Under the pieces are notes generated by a model. It searched no databases, was not told the DNA's origin, and saw nothing but the letters and a program-made list of their open reading frames with translations. Position numbers and translations under genes: made by a program. Shown here piece after piece: positions 7,029 through 13,792 of a DNA stretch of 29,228 bases. How positions within the stretch are numbered: the first letter of the stretch is position 1; every line of letters begins with the position of its first letter. The stretch comes from CAYLPU01 sp964385635 (GTDB lineage Bacteria > Chloroflexota > Anaerolineae > B4-G1): the NCBI GenBank assembly GCA_964385635.1, contig CAYLPU010000064.1, positions 1-29,228 on the forward strand. Direction: 5' to 3'.

Positions 7029-10000
7029 ATGTTCAAAGAGGCACCCAATTCGCTTGATTTCGTCGCTCAGGAGTATGAGGTACTGGCCCTTTGGGAGAGA
7101 ACTCAGGCTTTCCAGAGACTGGTGGAGTTGCGGCAGGACGGTCCGCGCTGGTCATTCATTGATGGGCCAATTACTGCCAACAATCCCATGGGCGTCCACC
7201 ACGGCTGGGGGCGCGCTTATAAGGATCTCTACCATCGCTTCTGGGCAATGAAAGGTTACCGTATCCGTTACCAGAACGGCTTCGACTGCCAGGGGCTCTG
7301 GGTCGAGGTCGAGGTAGAAAAGGAACGGGGATTCCGCTCCAAGCGGGACATTGAGGGGTACGGCATCGCCCGCTTTGTGCGCAAGTGCAAAGAGCGCGTG
7401 CTGCGCTATGCCGCGGTGCAGACCGAGCAGTCCATCCGCCTGGGGTACTGGATGGACTGGAACGATCTGGATTTCCTGCGTGACCTGGCCGACCGGCTGG
7501 CACGGGATGCGGAGGAGGTGATCACCGTCGAAGGGCCGGGTGGCCCAGTGACCGATACGGTCGAGGGAATCGTCGGCCGGCTGGGACTGCCAGAACTGGG
7601 TGGCTCGTATTTCACCCTCTCCACTGAGAACAACTACATGATCTGGGCCTTCCTCAGGCGCTGCTGGGAGCGGGGGTGGCTCCGTAAGGGCCGAGACGTG
7701 ATGCCCTGGTGCCCTCGCTGTGCCACTGGCATCAGCCAGCATGAGATCGTCACCGATGGGTACCGGGAACTTTCCCATCCCGCCGTCACCTTGCGCCTCC
7801 CGCTCCGGGGCCGGCCGGGGGAGAGCCTGCTGGTCTGGACGACCACTCCCTGGACGCTGACCAGCAACGTGGCGGCGGCGGTGGGGCCGGAATTGACCTA
7901 TGTCAAGGTGCGCCAGGGGGACGAGGTCTTCTATCTCTCCAGGGGGACCCTCCCCATCCTCGACGGCGAATACGAGGTGTTGGAGGAGATGATGGGGACG
8001 GCGTTGGAAGGCTGGACCTACGACGGTCCCTTCGACGAACTGGAGGCTCAGCAAGCTCTTGGCGGACCTGAGTCCCATCGTGTGATTCTGTGGGACGAGG
8101 TGGGGGAGGTGGAGGGCAGCGGCATCGTCCATATGGCCCCGGGATGTGGTGCGGAGGACTTTGAACTGGGTAAGGAGCACTCCCTGCCAGCAATCGCACC
8201 GCTGAACGAGGAGGGGGTTTTCGTGGAGGGCTTCGGTTCCTTCACCGGCACTCATGTCTCGGAGAGCGCCGAGCGCGTCTTCGAGAACCTGCGAGAGAAG
8301 GGACTGCTCTACAAGGTCGAGGGCTACACTCACCGTTACCCCGTCTGCTGGCGTTGCGGCACCGAATTGGTCTTCCGGTTAGTGGATGAATGGTTCATTT
8401 CAATGGACGAACTTCGGCACGATATGATGGAGGTGACCCGGCAAATCCGCTGGATTCCCTCCTTTGGGCTGGACCGCGAGTTGGACTGGCTGCGCAACAT
8501 GCGCGACTGGATGATCAGCAAGAAACGATACTGGGGACTGGCGTTGCCCATTTGGGAGTGCAGCGAGTGTGGTCACTTCGAGGTCATCGGCGACGAGCGC
8601 GAGTTGGAAGAGCGTGCAGTGGCCGGGTGGGAGCAGTTCGAGGGGCATACTCCTCACCGGCCCTGGGTGGATGCGGTTCGCATCGGTTGCCCGAAATGTG
8701 GCGCGGAGGTGAGCCGTATCCTCGACGTGGGCAGTCCCTGGCTGGATGCAGGCATCGTCAGTTTCAGCACCCTTCAGTACCGGACCAACCCGGACTACTG
8801 GCGCACGTGGTATCCGGCTGACTGGATCAGCGAGTCCTTCCCTGGCCAGTTCCGCAACTGGTTCTACAGCCTGCTGGCGATGGCGACAGTGTTGGAGAAC
8901 TCCCCGCCTTTCAGGACTTGCTTCAGCTATGCGCTGCTCCTGGATGGGGACGGGCGGCAGATGCACAAGTCGTGGGGGAATATGATCGAGTTCAACGAGG
9001 CTGCCGACCGGATGGGTGTGGATGTGATGCGCTGGCTCTACTTCGCGCATAAGCCGGAGAACAACCTCATCTTCGGCTACGGCCGGGCGGACGAGGTGCG
9101 GCGACAGTTCCTGATCCCGCTGTGGAATGTGTATTCGTTCTTTGTGACCTATGCCAACATTGATGAGTGGGTGTCTGGCAAGTTGGTGGACGAGGGGACG
9201 GGTGAATTAGTAGATGCGGAAGCGGGGCACCGGCCTACTCATCCACCCACCTACCCATCTACTAATCTGCTGGATCGGTGGGTCGTCGCCCGGCTGAATG
9301 AAGTGGTTGCCCGGGTCACCGACCGCCTCGACAACTACGACGCCTATGGGGCGACACTGACGGTGGAGCCTTTCCTGGACGACCTGACCAACTGGTACGT
9401 ACGCCGGAGCAGGCGGCGGTTCTGGAAGAGCGAACAGGATGCGGACAAGAACGATGCTTACGCCACCCTCTACTGGGTCCTGACGACGCTCTGTCGGTTG
9501 CTTGCGCCGTTTGTGCCCTTCGTCACCGAGGCGATGTACCAGAACCTGGTCCGCTCGGTGGATCCGGATGGACCGGAGAGCATTCACCATGCTGACTGGC
9601 CTCAAGCGGACCCGAAGATGGCAGATGAGGATCTCTTAGCGCGGATGGCACTGGCCCGGCGAGTGGTCGCGCTGGGCCACTCAGCCCGCGCGGGGCGGAA
9701 CATCAAGCTGCGCCAACCCCTGGGTCGTGCGCTCGTTTACCTGGAACCGGGTGCTGGTGATCTGGATGGGGAACTGGTGGCCCTGGTGCGGGATGAGCTG
9801 AATGTGAAGCGGGTGGAGTTCGTGGAGGCGGTGGAGGATTTGGTGACTTACCGGCTGCTGCCGGACAACAAGGTGCTCGGCCCGCGTTTCGGGAAGCGGT
9901 TCCCGGCGGTGCGAACGGTGCTGGCGGCGCAGGACCCGCTGGAGGCGGTGCGGCGGCTGCGGGCAAGCCTCCCCCTGCGGCTAGAGGTTGAGGGAGAGGA

Positions 10001-10376
10001 AGTGGAACTGGCTCCGGAGGAGGTGTTGGTACGGGAGGAGCCCCGGCAGGGATTGGCAGTGGCCTCCGAGCGGGGCGTGACCGTTGCTGTGGACATTATC
10101 ATCACTCCCGAGTTGGCCGCCGAGGGGTTGGCCCGCGAGGTGGTCCGGCGGGTGCAGAACCTGCGCAAAGAGGCGGGCTTCAACCTGGACGACCGTATCG
10201 TGACCACCTACCAGGCTGAGGGGGACCTGGCTGAGGCGATAGAGGCGTGGCGGGATTTCATCGCGGCGGAGACCTTGAGCATCGAACTGCGGGCTGGCCC
10301 GGCGGCGGAGGGGATCATGGTGGGAGAGAAGCGGGTGGCTGGTCATACGCTTAGGCTGGGAGTCCGCAAAGCGTGA
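7029..10376 (+). CDS. ileS: Isoleucyl-tRNA synthetase, divergent signature type
   Basis: The enzyme charges tRNA-Ile with isoleucine in the cytoplasm. The product has 1115 aa starting at ATG 7029 after a GGGGGGGG run; the frame stays open upstream into the Fic gene. The class I core has GPITANNPMGVHHGWGR, so the HIGH box reads G55-V-H-H58. KMSKS reads Q644-M-H-K-S648 (in RQMHKSWGN). Both fit a divergent IleRS group I recall from Chloroflexota and Actinobacteria. The CP1 editing domain shows WTTTPWTLTSN (from W270) and GSGIVHMAPGCGAEDF. Cys pairs occur in CPRC, CWRC, CSEC and CPKC. The anticodon-binding region is near ANWYVRRSRRRF-like sequence (LTNWYVRRSRRRF). A ~30-residue low-complexity insert at about residues 716-746 contains a DNA palindrome. 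No T-box lies directly upstream. Confidence 0.93.
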   Translation: MFKEAPNSLDFVAQEYEVLALWERTQAFQRLVELRQDGPRWSFIDGPITANNPMGVHHGWGRAYKDLYHRFWAMKGYRIRYQNGFDCQGLWVEVEVEKERGFRSKRDIEGYGIARFVRKCKERVLRYAAVQTEQSIRLGYWMDWNDLDFLRDLADRLARDAEEVITVEGPGGPVTDTVEGIVGRLGLPELGGSYFTLSTENNYMIWAFLRRCWERGWLRKGRDVMPWCPRCATGISQHEIVTDGYRELSHPAVTLRLPLRGRPGESLLVWTTTPWTLTSNVAAAVGPELTYVKVRQGDEVFYLSRGTLPILDGEYEVLEEMMGTALEGWTYDGPFDELEAQQALGGPESHRVILWDEVGEVEGSGIVHMAPGCGAEDFELGKEHSLPAIAPLNEEGVFVEGFGSFTGTHVSESAERVFENLREKGLLYKVEGYTHRYPVCWRCGTELVFRLVDEWFISMDELRHDMMEVTRQIRWIPSFGLDRELDWLRNMRDWMISKKRYWGLALPIWECSECGHFEVIGDERELEERAVAGWEQFEGHTPHRPWVDAVRIGCPKCGAEVSRILDVGSPWLDAGIVSFSTLQYRTNPDYWRTWYPADWISESFPGQFRNWFYSLLAMATVLENSPPFRTCFSYALLLDGDGRQMHKSWGNMIEFNEAADRMGVDVMRWLYFAHKPENNLIFGYGRADEVRRQFLIPLWNVYSFFVTYANIDEWVSGKLVDEGTGELVDAEAGHRPTHPPTYPSTNLLDRWVVARLNEVVARVTDRLDNYDAYGATLTVEPFLDDLTNWYVRRSRRRFWKSEQDADKNDAYATLYWVLTTLCRLLAPFVPFVTEAMYQNLVRSVDPDGPESIHHADWPQADPKMADEDLLARMALARRVVALGHSARAGRNIKLRQPLGRALVYLEPGAGDLDGELVALVRDELNVKRVEFVEAVEDLVTYRLLPDNKVLGPRFGKRFPAVRTVLAAQDPLEAVRRLRASLPLRLEVEGEEVELAPEEVLVREEPRQGLAVASERGVTVAVDIIITPELAAEGLAREVVRRVQNLRKEAGFNLDDRIVTTYQAEGDLAEAIEAWRDFIAAETLSIELRAGPAAEGIMVGEKRVAGHTLRLGVRKA
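9206..9266 (+). repeat. Inverted-repeat insert inside ileS
   Basis: ATTAGTAGATG (9206-9216) and its exact reverse complement CATCTACTAAT (9256-9266) flank a low-complexity segment rich in CCACC/CTACC. The segment encodes the Pro/Thr-rich residues HRPTHPPTYPSTN between two conserved IleRS blocks and keeps the reading frame. It looks like a small palindromic element that became protein coding. Confidence 0.6.
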
Positions 10377-10386
10377 GTGTCCGTCC

Positions 10387-10415
10387 TTGCCAATTCAGAC
10401 TGAGTGGGGTAGAAT
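10387..10415 (+). promoter_or_regulatory. Probable promoter of the dksA-lspA-rluD operon
   Basis: TTGCCA (10387-10392) and TAGAAT (10410-10415) are 17 bp apart, 39 bp before the ATG of the zinc-finger gene and just after the ileS stop. No terminator is visible between ileS and this promoter, so read-through is also possible. Confidence 0.5.
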
Positions 10416-10454
10416 ATGATGCACTTGTGATGATGGGGCGGGAGAAGGGGACAG

Positions 10455-10817
10455 ATGCCTTTTTCGTACGAGAGAGCCAAGCGGGAACTGCTGGAAGAGC
10501 AGGGGAAACTGAGAGAGCAGTTGCAGCGGCTTGAGGCCGTTGAGTACGAAAACATCGGCTATGGCAACCACATGGCTGACGATGCCACCGACGCTTTTGA
10601 CCAGGCGGTGGACGTGGCACTGAAGCGTAAAGTTGAGACCTCGATGGGAGAGGTGGAGCGGGCGTTGGCCAAGTTCGAAGATGGTACCTACGGCATTTGC
10701 GAGACCTGTGGTGCCAGGGTTGACCGGGCACGGCTGGAGGTACTGCCGCAGGCGAGGTATTGCCTGGACTGCCAGGCGCGCCACGAACGTAGCGGGACAC
10801 GGACGGTTTCTCGTTGA
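10455..10817 (+). CDS. DksA/TraR-family zinc-finger protein
   Basis: DksA/TraR proteins bind RNA polymerase through its secondary channel. This 120-aa member has an N-terminal coiled coil (residues ~1-70, e.g. AKRELLEEQGKLREQLQRLE) followed by a four-cysteine zinc finger C82-x2-C85-x17-C103-x2-C106 (GICETCG ... YCLDCQ). The acidic DDATDAFDQA near residue 40-47 lies near the expected coiled-coil tip. It heads a compact operon with lspA (TTGA overlap) and rluD. Promoter-level targets cannot be inferred from sequence. Confidence 0.9.
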   Translation: MPFSYERAKRELLEEQGKLREQLQRLEAVEYENIGYGNHMADDATDAFDQAVDVALKRKVETSMGEVERALAKFEDGTYGICETCGARVDRARLEVLPQARYCLDCQARHERSGTRTVSR

Positions 10818-11332
10818 AGCGAGGAAGGGGAGACGCCCTGGTCTTGCCAGTCATGGCAGTACTGGTCCTGCTCATAGACCAGGCCAGCAAGTACTTTGTT
10901 ATAGCATGGCTGGAAGAGGGCCAGTCGTGGGACATTGCGCCATGGCTGGCTCCTTTTGTTCGTATCACCTACGTGACGAACACGGGGGCGGTCTTTGGGT
11001 TGTTTCCCCAGTGGGGCGGTTTTTTCGTTGTCGTCGCCGTCATCGTCATCGTGGCAATCGTCCTTTACCACCGCCATCTCCCGGATGGGCAGGGTCTGGT
11101 GCGCATAGCACTGGGCCTTCAAGTTGGTGGGGCCTTCGGCAATCTGGTCGATCGGCTGCGCCATGGGTTTGTGGTGGATTTCGTTGATCTCAGTTTCTGG
11201 CCCCTGCACAATTGGCCGGTTTTCAACCTGGCGGATGCTTCCGTCGTCGCTGGCGTGACGCTGTTGGTGTTGTTGATGATGCGGGAGGAGCGGGGCAGAT
11301 TGGATGGGCAGCAGGTAGATGAGGATGGCTGA
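10814..11332 (+). CDS. lspA: Lipoprotein signal peptidase (signal peptidase II)
   Basis: LspA is an inner-membrane aspartyl protease that removes signal peptides from prolipoproteins. The 172-aa protein has four hydrophobic segments. The family motifs are LIDQASKYF in segment 1, TNTGAVFGLF, GNLVDRLRHGFVVDFVD with catalytic D113, and FNLADASVVAG with catalytic D141. The start is taken at TTG 10814, which overlaps the stop of the preceding gene (TTGA). The next ATG (10853) would cut into the first membrane helix. The C-terminal tail (RGRLDGQQVDEDG) is hydrophilic and the last codons overlap rluD. Confidence 0.95.
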   Translation: MKRGRGDALVLPVMAVLVLLIDQASKYFVIAWLEEGQSWDIAPWLAPFVRITYVTNTGAVFGLFPQWGGFFVVVAVIVIVAIVLYHRHLPDGQGLVRIALGLQVGGAFGNLVDRLRHGFVVDFVDLSFWPLHNWPVFNLADASVVAGVTLLVLLMMREERGRLDGQQVDEDG

Positions 11333-12287
11333 TGGGGGGCTTGTATCGGGGCTCAATTCGACAGTTGCGCCGGAGTCCACCCCTTCTGTTGTCTCGTTTG
11401 CCGTCGAAGTCGGCGGTGAGCGTCTGGACAAAGCCATTGCTGTTCATGTGCCGGATCTCAGTCGGGCCACAGCCCAGCGCCTGATCAAGGCCGGCGTGGT
11501 CACAGTGAACGGGCGACTCAGTAAGCCCAGTTATCGGGTGCAGGTGGGCGACGGGATCGTTGTGCGCGTCCCTGCCGAGGTGCCCGCGTCGGTTGTCCCG
11601 GAGCATATACCCCTTGATATCATCTACGAAGACGATGCCTTGCTGGTGGTGGACAAGCCAGCAGGGATGGTCGTGCATCCGGCCTATGGGCACGCCAGCG
11701 GCACGCTGGTCAACGCAGTGCTGGCTTACTGTCCCCAGGTCGTCGACGTCGGCGGTCCCGACCGGGCTGGAGTGGTGCACCGGTTGGACAAAGACACCTC
11801 TGGTCTGATTCTCGTTGCCAAGGATGAGGAGGTCCGCGCGGCGCTCCAGCGACAGTTCAAGCGCCGGCAGGTCGCCAAGACTTATCTGGCGTTGGTTGAA
11901 GGCCAGGTACAGCCTCGGGAAGGGATCATCGAAGCGCCTGTGGGGCGCGACAAACGACAACGCAAGAAGATGGCTGTGGTGCGGAGTGGGCGAGATGCGC
12001 GCACTTTGTACCGTGCCATTGAGCGCTTCGCCAATCACACGCTTCTGGAGGTGCGACCTCACACCGGTCGCACGCATCAGGTGCGCGTGCATCTGGCCTG
12101 GCTGGGCTATCCGGTCGTAGGGGACGTGGTCTACGGCCGCCGCCGCCAGCGGTTGCTCCAAGGCCGCCACTTCCTTCACGCTGCGCGGTTGCGTTTCACC
12201 CATCCCACTACGAAGGAGGAGGTGGAGTTCGAGGCCCCGTTGCCACCAGAACTGGCGGCTGTCCTCAAGCGGGCACGCCACGCCTGA
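11319..12287 (+). CDS. rluD: Ribosomal large subunit pseudouridine synthase, RluD type
   Basis: RluA/RluD enzymes convert uridines to pseudouridine in 23S rRNA. The 322-aa protein has an S4 RNA-binding domain at about residues 30-95 (ERLDKAIAVHVPDLSRATAQ). The catalytic domain has motif I HRLDKDTSG with catalytic D157, motif II-like KTYLALVEG, and the motif III region PHTGRTHQVRVHLAWLGYPVVGD. The start overlaps lspA by 14 bp; an alternative ATG lies two codons downstream at 11325. Coupling to lspA is a very common bacterial arrangement. The exact target (RluD versus RluC-like sites) is inferred from the S4 domain and context. Confidence 0.93.
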   Translation: MRMADGGLVSGLNSTVAPESTPSVVSFAVEVGGERLDKAIAVHVPDLSRATAQRLIKAGVVTVNGRLSKPSYRVQVGDGIVVRVPAEVPASVVPEHIPLDIIYEDDALLVVDKPAGMVVHPAYGHASGTLVNAVLAYCPQVVDVGGPDRAGVVHRLDKDTSGLILVAKDEEVRAALQRQFKRRQVAKTYLALVEGQVQPREGIIEAPVGRDKRQRKKMAVVRSGRDARTLYRAIERFANHTLLEVRPHTGRTHQVRVHLAWLGYPVVGDVVYGRRRQRLLQGRHFLHAARLRFTHPTTKEEVEFEAPLPPELAAVLKRARHA

Positions 12288-12312
12288 TTACGCTTGACGC
12301 TTCGGTTGTAGA

Positions 12313-12329
12313 GCAATTTGCCAAATTGC
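12313..12329 (+). repeat. Perfect 17-bp palindrome upstream of nitrilase-like gene
   Basis: GCAATTTGCCAAATTGC consists of 8-bp arms around a single C, lying 46 bp before the ATG at 12375. It could be an operator for a dimeric regulator or a copy of a dispersed repeat. A TATACT (12353-12358) lies downstream of it but no well-spaced -35 is visible. Confidence 0.6.
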
Positions 12330-12374
12330 CCCTTGTCTGAGGTGCATCTTATTATACTTGGAGGAGTACCGACT

Positions 12375-13187
12375 ATGCGCGAAATCACCGTCGCAACTGT
12401 ACAGATGAAACCTGAACTGGGCCAGATGGAGGACAACCTGATCAAGATGAGCGACTTCATCGCCCGCATCGCGACCGAACAGCCGGTGGACCTGATCGTC
12501 TTCCCTGAACTGATCACGACGGGATACGAGGCCGGGCCTCGCTTCCCTCAACTAGCCCAACGTGTGCCGGGCCCCACGGTCAATCTCATCGCTCAGCGAG
12601 CGAGCGAGTTGGGTGTGCACGTTGTCTTTGGTATGGTCACCAAGGGGAAAGTGGAGAGCATCATTTACAACGCCACCGTTCTGGTTGGCCCCGATGGCGA
12701 CCTTATTGGTCAGTACCACAAGGTGCACCTGCGGGGGGAGGAGCGGATCGCCTTCCGTGCCGGCTATCGTCTTGATGCCTTCGAGACCGCCTTTGGGAGC
12801 GTCGGACTGATGATCGGGTGGGACCTGGCTTTTCCGGAGGTAGCGCGAAGTTTGGTGCTGGAAGGGGCAGAGTTGTTGGTGGTGTGTGCCAACTGGGAGC
12901 AGCCCTATGCCGACGAGTGGCGCGCCTACCTGCAGGCGCGAGCCTACGAAAACGCGGTCTTTGTGGCCGCTGCTAATCGGGTGGGAGAGGAACCCTCGTA
13001 CACGTTCTTTGGCCGGAGCAGCATCGTCGGTCCCCGTGGCAAGGTTTACGCCAGCGTGGATGAGTCTATCGAGGGGTACGCCGTGGCGCGGATTGACCTG
13101 GACGAGGTGCGGCAGGTGCGAGAGGAGACACAGATTCTGCAATGCCGACGACCAGTGACCTACCGGGCTGTTGTCAGGAAGTATTGA
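12375..13187 (+). CDS. Nitrilase-superfamily (carbon-nitrogen hydrolase) protein lacking catalytic Cys
   Basis: The superfamily hydrolyses amides and nitriles with a Glu-Lys-Cys triad. The 270-aa protein keeps Glu (E45 in VFPELITTGYE) and Lys (K116 in YHKVHLRGEE). The nucleophile position in the usual 'GxxICYDxxFPE' reads VGLMIGWDLAFPE, with glycine (codon GGG, 12816-12818) at residue 148. The rest of the fold, including QARAYENAVFVAAANRVG, is well conserved and the frame is intact, so this looks like a kept but non-hydrolytic member rather than a decaying gene. The start is supported by GGAGGAG 9 bases upstream of ATG 12375. Substrate unknown. Confidence 0.88.
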   Translation: MREITVATVQMKPELGQMEDNLIKMSDFIARIATEQPVDLIVFPELITTGYEAGPRFPQLAQRVPGPTVNLIAQRASELGVHVVFGMVTKGKVESIIYNATVLVGPDGDLIGQYHKVHLRGEERIAFRAGYRLDAFETAFGSVGLMIGWDLAFPEVARSLVLEGAELLVVCANWEQPYADEWRAYLQARAYENAVFVAAANRVGEEPSYTFFGRSSIVGPRGKVYASVDESIEGYAVARIDLDEVRQVREETQILQCRRPVTYRAVVRKY

Positions 13188-13215
13188 AGTAACGTGCGGG
13201 TTGAGGAGGGGAAAC

Positions 13216-13293
13216 GTGCAGATCAAAACGTTGGATGGGTGCTATCTGATCAGGCTTGATCCGGGTGATAAAGTCATTGAGAGCCTCATTTGA
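13216..13293 (+). pseudogene. N-terminal remnant of a PPC/DUF296 DNA-binding domain gene
   Basis: A 25-codon frame starts at GTG 13216 behind a very strong GAGGAGGGG (13203-13211) and ends at TGA 13291-13293. The product (CYLIRLDPGDKVIESLI at its end) resembles the first strand and helix start of PPC/DUF296 proteins, whose usual opening is '..YVVRLDKGEEVVESL..'. Nothing in the following frames continues that domain. The stop codon lies in the -35 box of the ilv promoter. I read it as the stump of a gene lost next to the operon. A tiny functional leader peptide is the alternative. Confidence 0.45.
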
Positions 13294-13318
13294 CAAATCT
13301 GGCGAGTTGGTATATAAT
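13290..13318 (+). promoter_or_regulatory. Consensus promoter of the ilv-leu operon
   Basis: A perfect TTGACA (13290-13295), 17-bp spacer and perfect TATAAT (13313-13318) predict transcription from about 13325, 25 bases upstream of the first leader-peptide ATG. This is the strongest promoter match in the window. Confidence 0.85.
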
Positions 13319-13349
13319 CTTAGCAATATCATAACACGTTGGGGTTCTG

Positions 13350-13427
13350 ATGAAGAGTTTCCGCGCTTTGGTTATTATCCTGTCCAGCTTGCTCCTATCC
13401 CTTATCGTTATTGGGGAGGGGCCCTAG
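13350..13427 (+). CDS. Branched-chain leader peptide 1 (attenuator)
   Basis: A 25-codon frame (ATG 13350, TAG 13425-13427) opens MKSFRA and continues LVIILSSLLLSLIVI before GEGP. Twelve of 25 residues are Leu (6), Ile (4) or Val (2). The RBS is weak (GGGG, 5 bases upstream). It lies directly behind the consensus promoter and 37 bp ahead of an intrinsic terminator, and ilvB is the first structural gene. This is the classical layout in which ribosome stalling at Leu/Ile/Val codons during amino acid shortage prevents termination. The peptide itself probably has no other function. Confidence 0.8.
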   Translation: MKSFRALVIILSSLLLSLIVIGEGP

Positions 13428-13477
13428 CCCGTTGGGCAGGTGATTATCACCGCTTAGTGTGATTAGAGCCGCCCAAC
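13427..13477 (+). promoter_or_regulatory. Attenuator 1: competing hairpin and antiterminator
   Basis: GTTGGGC (13431-13437), starting four bases after the leader stop codon, can pair perfectly with GCCCAAC (13471-13477) inside the terminator's left arm and loop. It can alternatively be taken by GCCC (13427-13430) in a small hairpin. A ribosome at the stop codon would cover 13431-13437 and permit termination. A ribosome stalled at the Leu/Ile/Val codons (13368-13412) would leave it free. GGTGA/TCACC (13439-13451) forms a further small hairpin between them. Confidence 0.7.
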
Positions 13478-13496
13478 CAGGCGGCTCTAGTTTTTT
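13464..13496 (+). terminator. Attenuator 1 intrinsic terminator
   Basis: A ten-pair perfect stem (13464-13473 with 13480-13489; arm TAGAGCCGCC) with loop CAACCA is followed by six T residues (13491-13496). Confidence 0.9.
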
Positions 13497-13545
13497 ATAT
13501 CTCTCGTCATACGTCATCGGACGGACCGACAAGGACAGCAGCAAA

Positions 13546-13686
13546 GTGGATGTTCGCCAGTATTACGACAATGCTTTCGCCTTTGAGGGGATCGCCACGG
13601 CCAGCCATCTGGTGCTAGGCTTGATTATTGTCATCGTTATTGTGCTCCTGCTTAGCAGGAGTGGTTGGCGGTTGGGATGGCGTTGA
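13546..13686 (+). CDS. Branched-chain leader peptide 2 (second attenuator)
   Basis: The frame is certain from its content but the start is not. GTG 13546 with AAGGA ten bases upstream is the best candidate; GTG 13612 is another. Near the end it encodes LVLGLIIVIVIVLLL (13609-13653), 14 of 15 residues branched-chain, then SRSGWRLGW and stop TGA 13684-13686. A perfect hairpin CTCCTGC/GCAGGAG (13645-13661) overlaps the last Leu codons. A second terminator with the same core as the first follows at 13725. This looks like a second, independent attenuation unit in front of ilvB. A small single-helix membrane peptide is the alternative reading. Confidence 0.6.
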   Translation: MDVRQYYDNAFAFEGIATASHLVLGLIIVIVIVLLLSRSGWRLGWR

Positions 13687-13738
13687 TGAGTTCAGACCGA
13701 TGGTGAACGCCAAAAGGTGAGTAGAAGCCGCCCAACCG
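13669..13738 (+). promoter_or_regulatory. Attenuator 2: antiterminator pairing
   Basis: CGGTTGGG (13669-13676), just after the control codons and still inside leader 2, pairs perfectly with CCCAACCG (13731-13738), which spans part of the second terminator's left arm, its loop and one right-arm base. TGGCGTT (13678-13684) and AACGCCA (13706-13712) form a perfect hairpin between the two arms. A ribosome that reaches the leader stop (13684-13686) would mask 13669-13676 and let the terminator form. Confidence 0.6.
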
Positions 13739-13751
13739 GGCGGCTTTTTTT
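13725..13751 (+). terminator. Attenuator 2 intrinsic terminator
   Basis: A nine-pair perfect stem (AAGCCGCCC 13725-13733 with GGGCGGCTT 13738-13746) and loop AACC run into seven T residues (13745-13751), 41 bp before the ilvB start. The core GCCGCCCAACC is identical to that of the first attenuator terminator. Confidence 0.9.
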
Positions 13752-13792
13752 GTAGTTTCTAGGCCATTCGATGACAGCAGGGAGGAGGAGCG

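Noticed and set aside
7152..8333. 393-codon open frame on the minus strand opposite ileS
   Set aside because: It is the shadow of a well-supported synthetase gene in GC-rich DNA, has no family-like motifs and no ribosome binding site.
12333..12358. TTGTCT and TATACT as a promoter for the nitrilase-like gene
   Set aside because: The spacer is only 14 bp and the predicted transcript start would fall within the ribosome binding site.
13459..13545. Upstream extension of leader 2 to GTG 13459
   Set aside because: This start lies inside the first terminator stem and has no Shine-Dalgarno; a later start is more likely.
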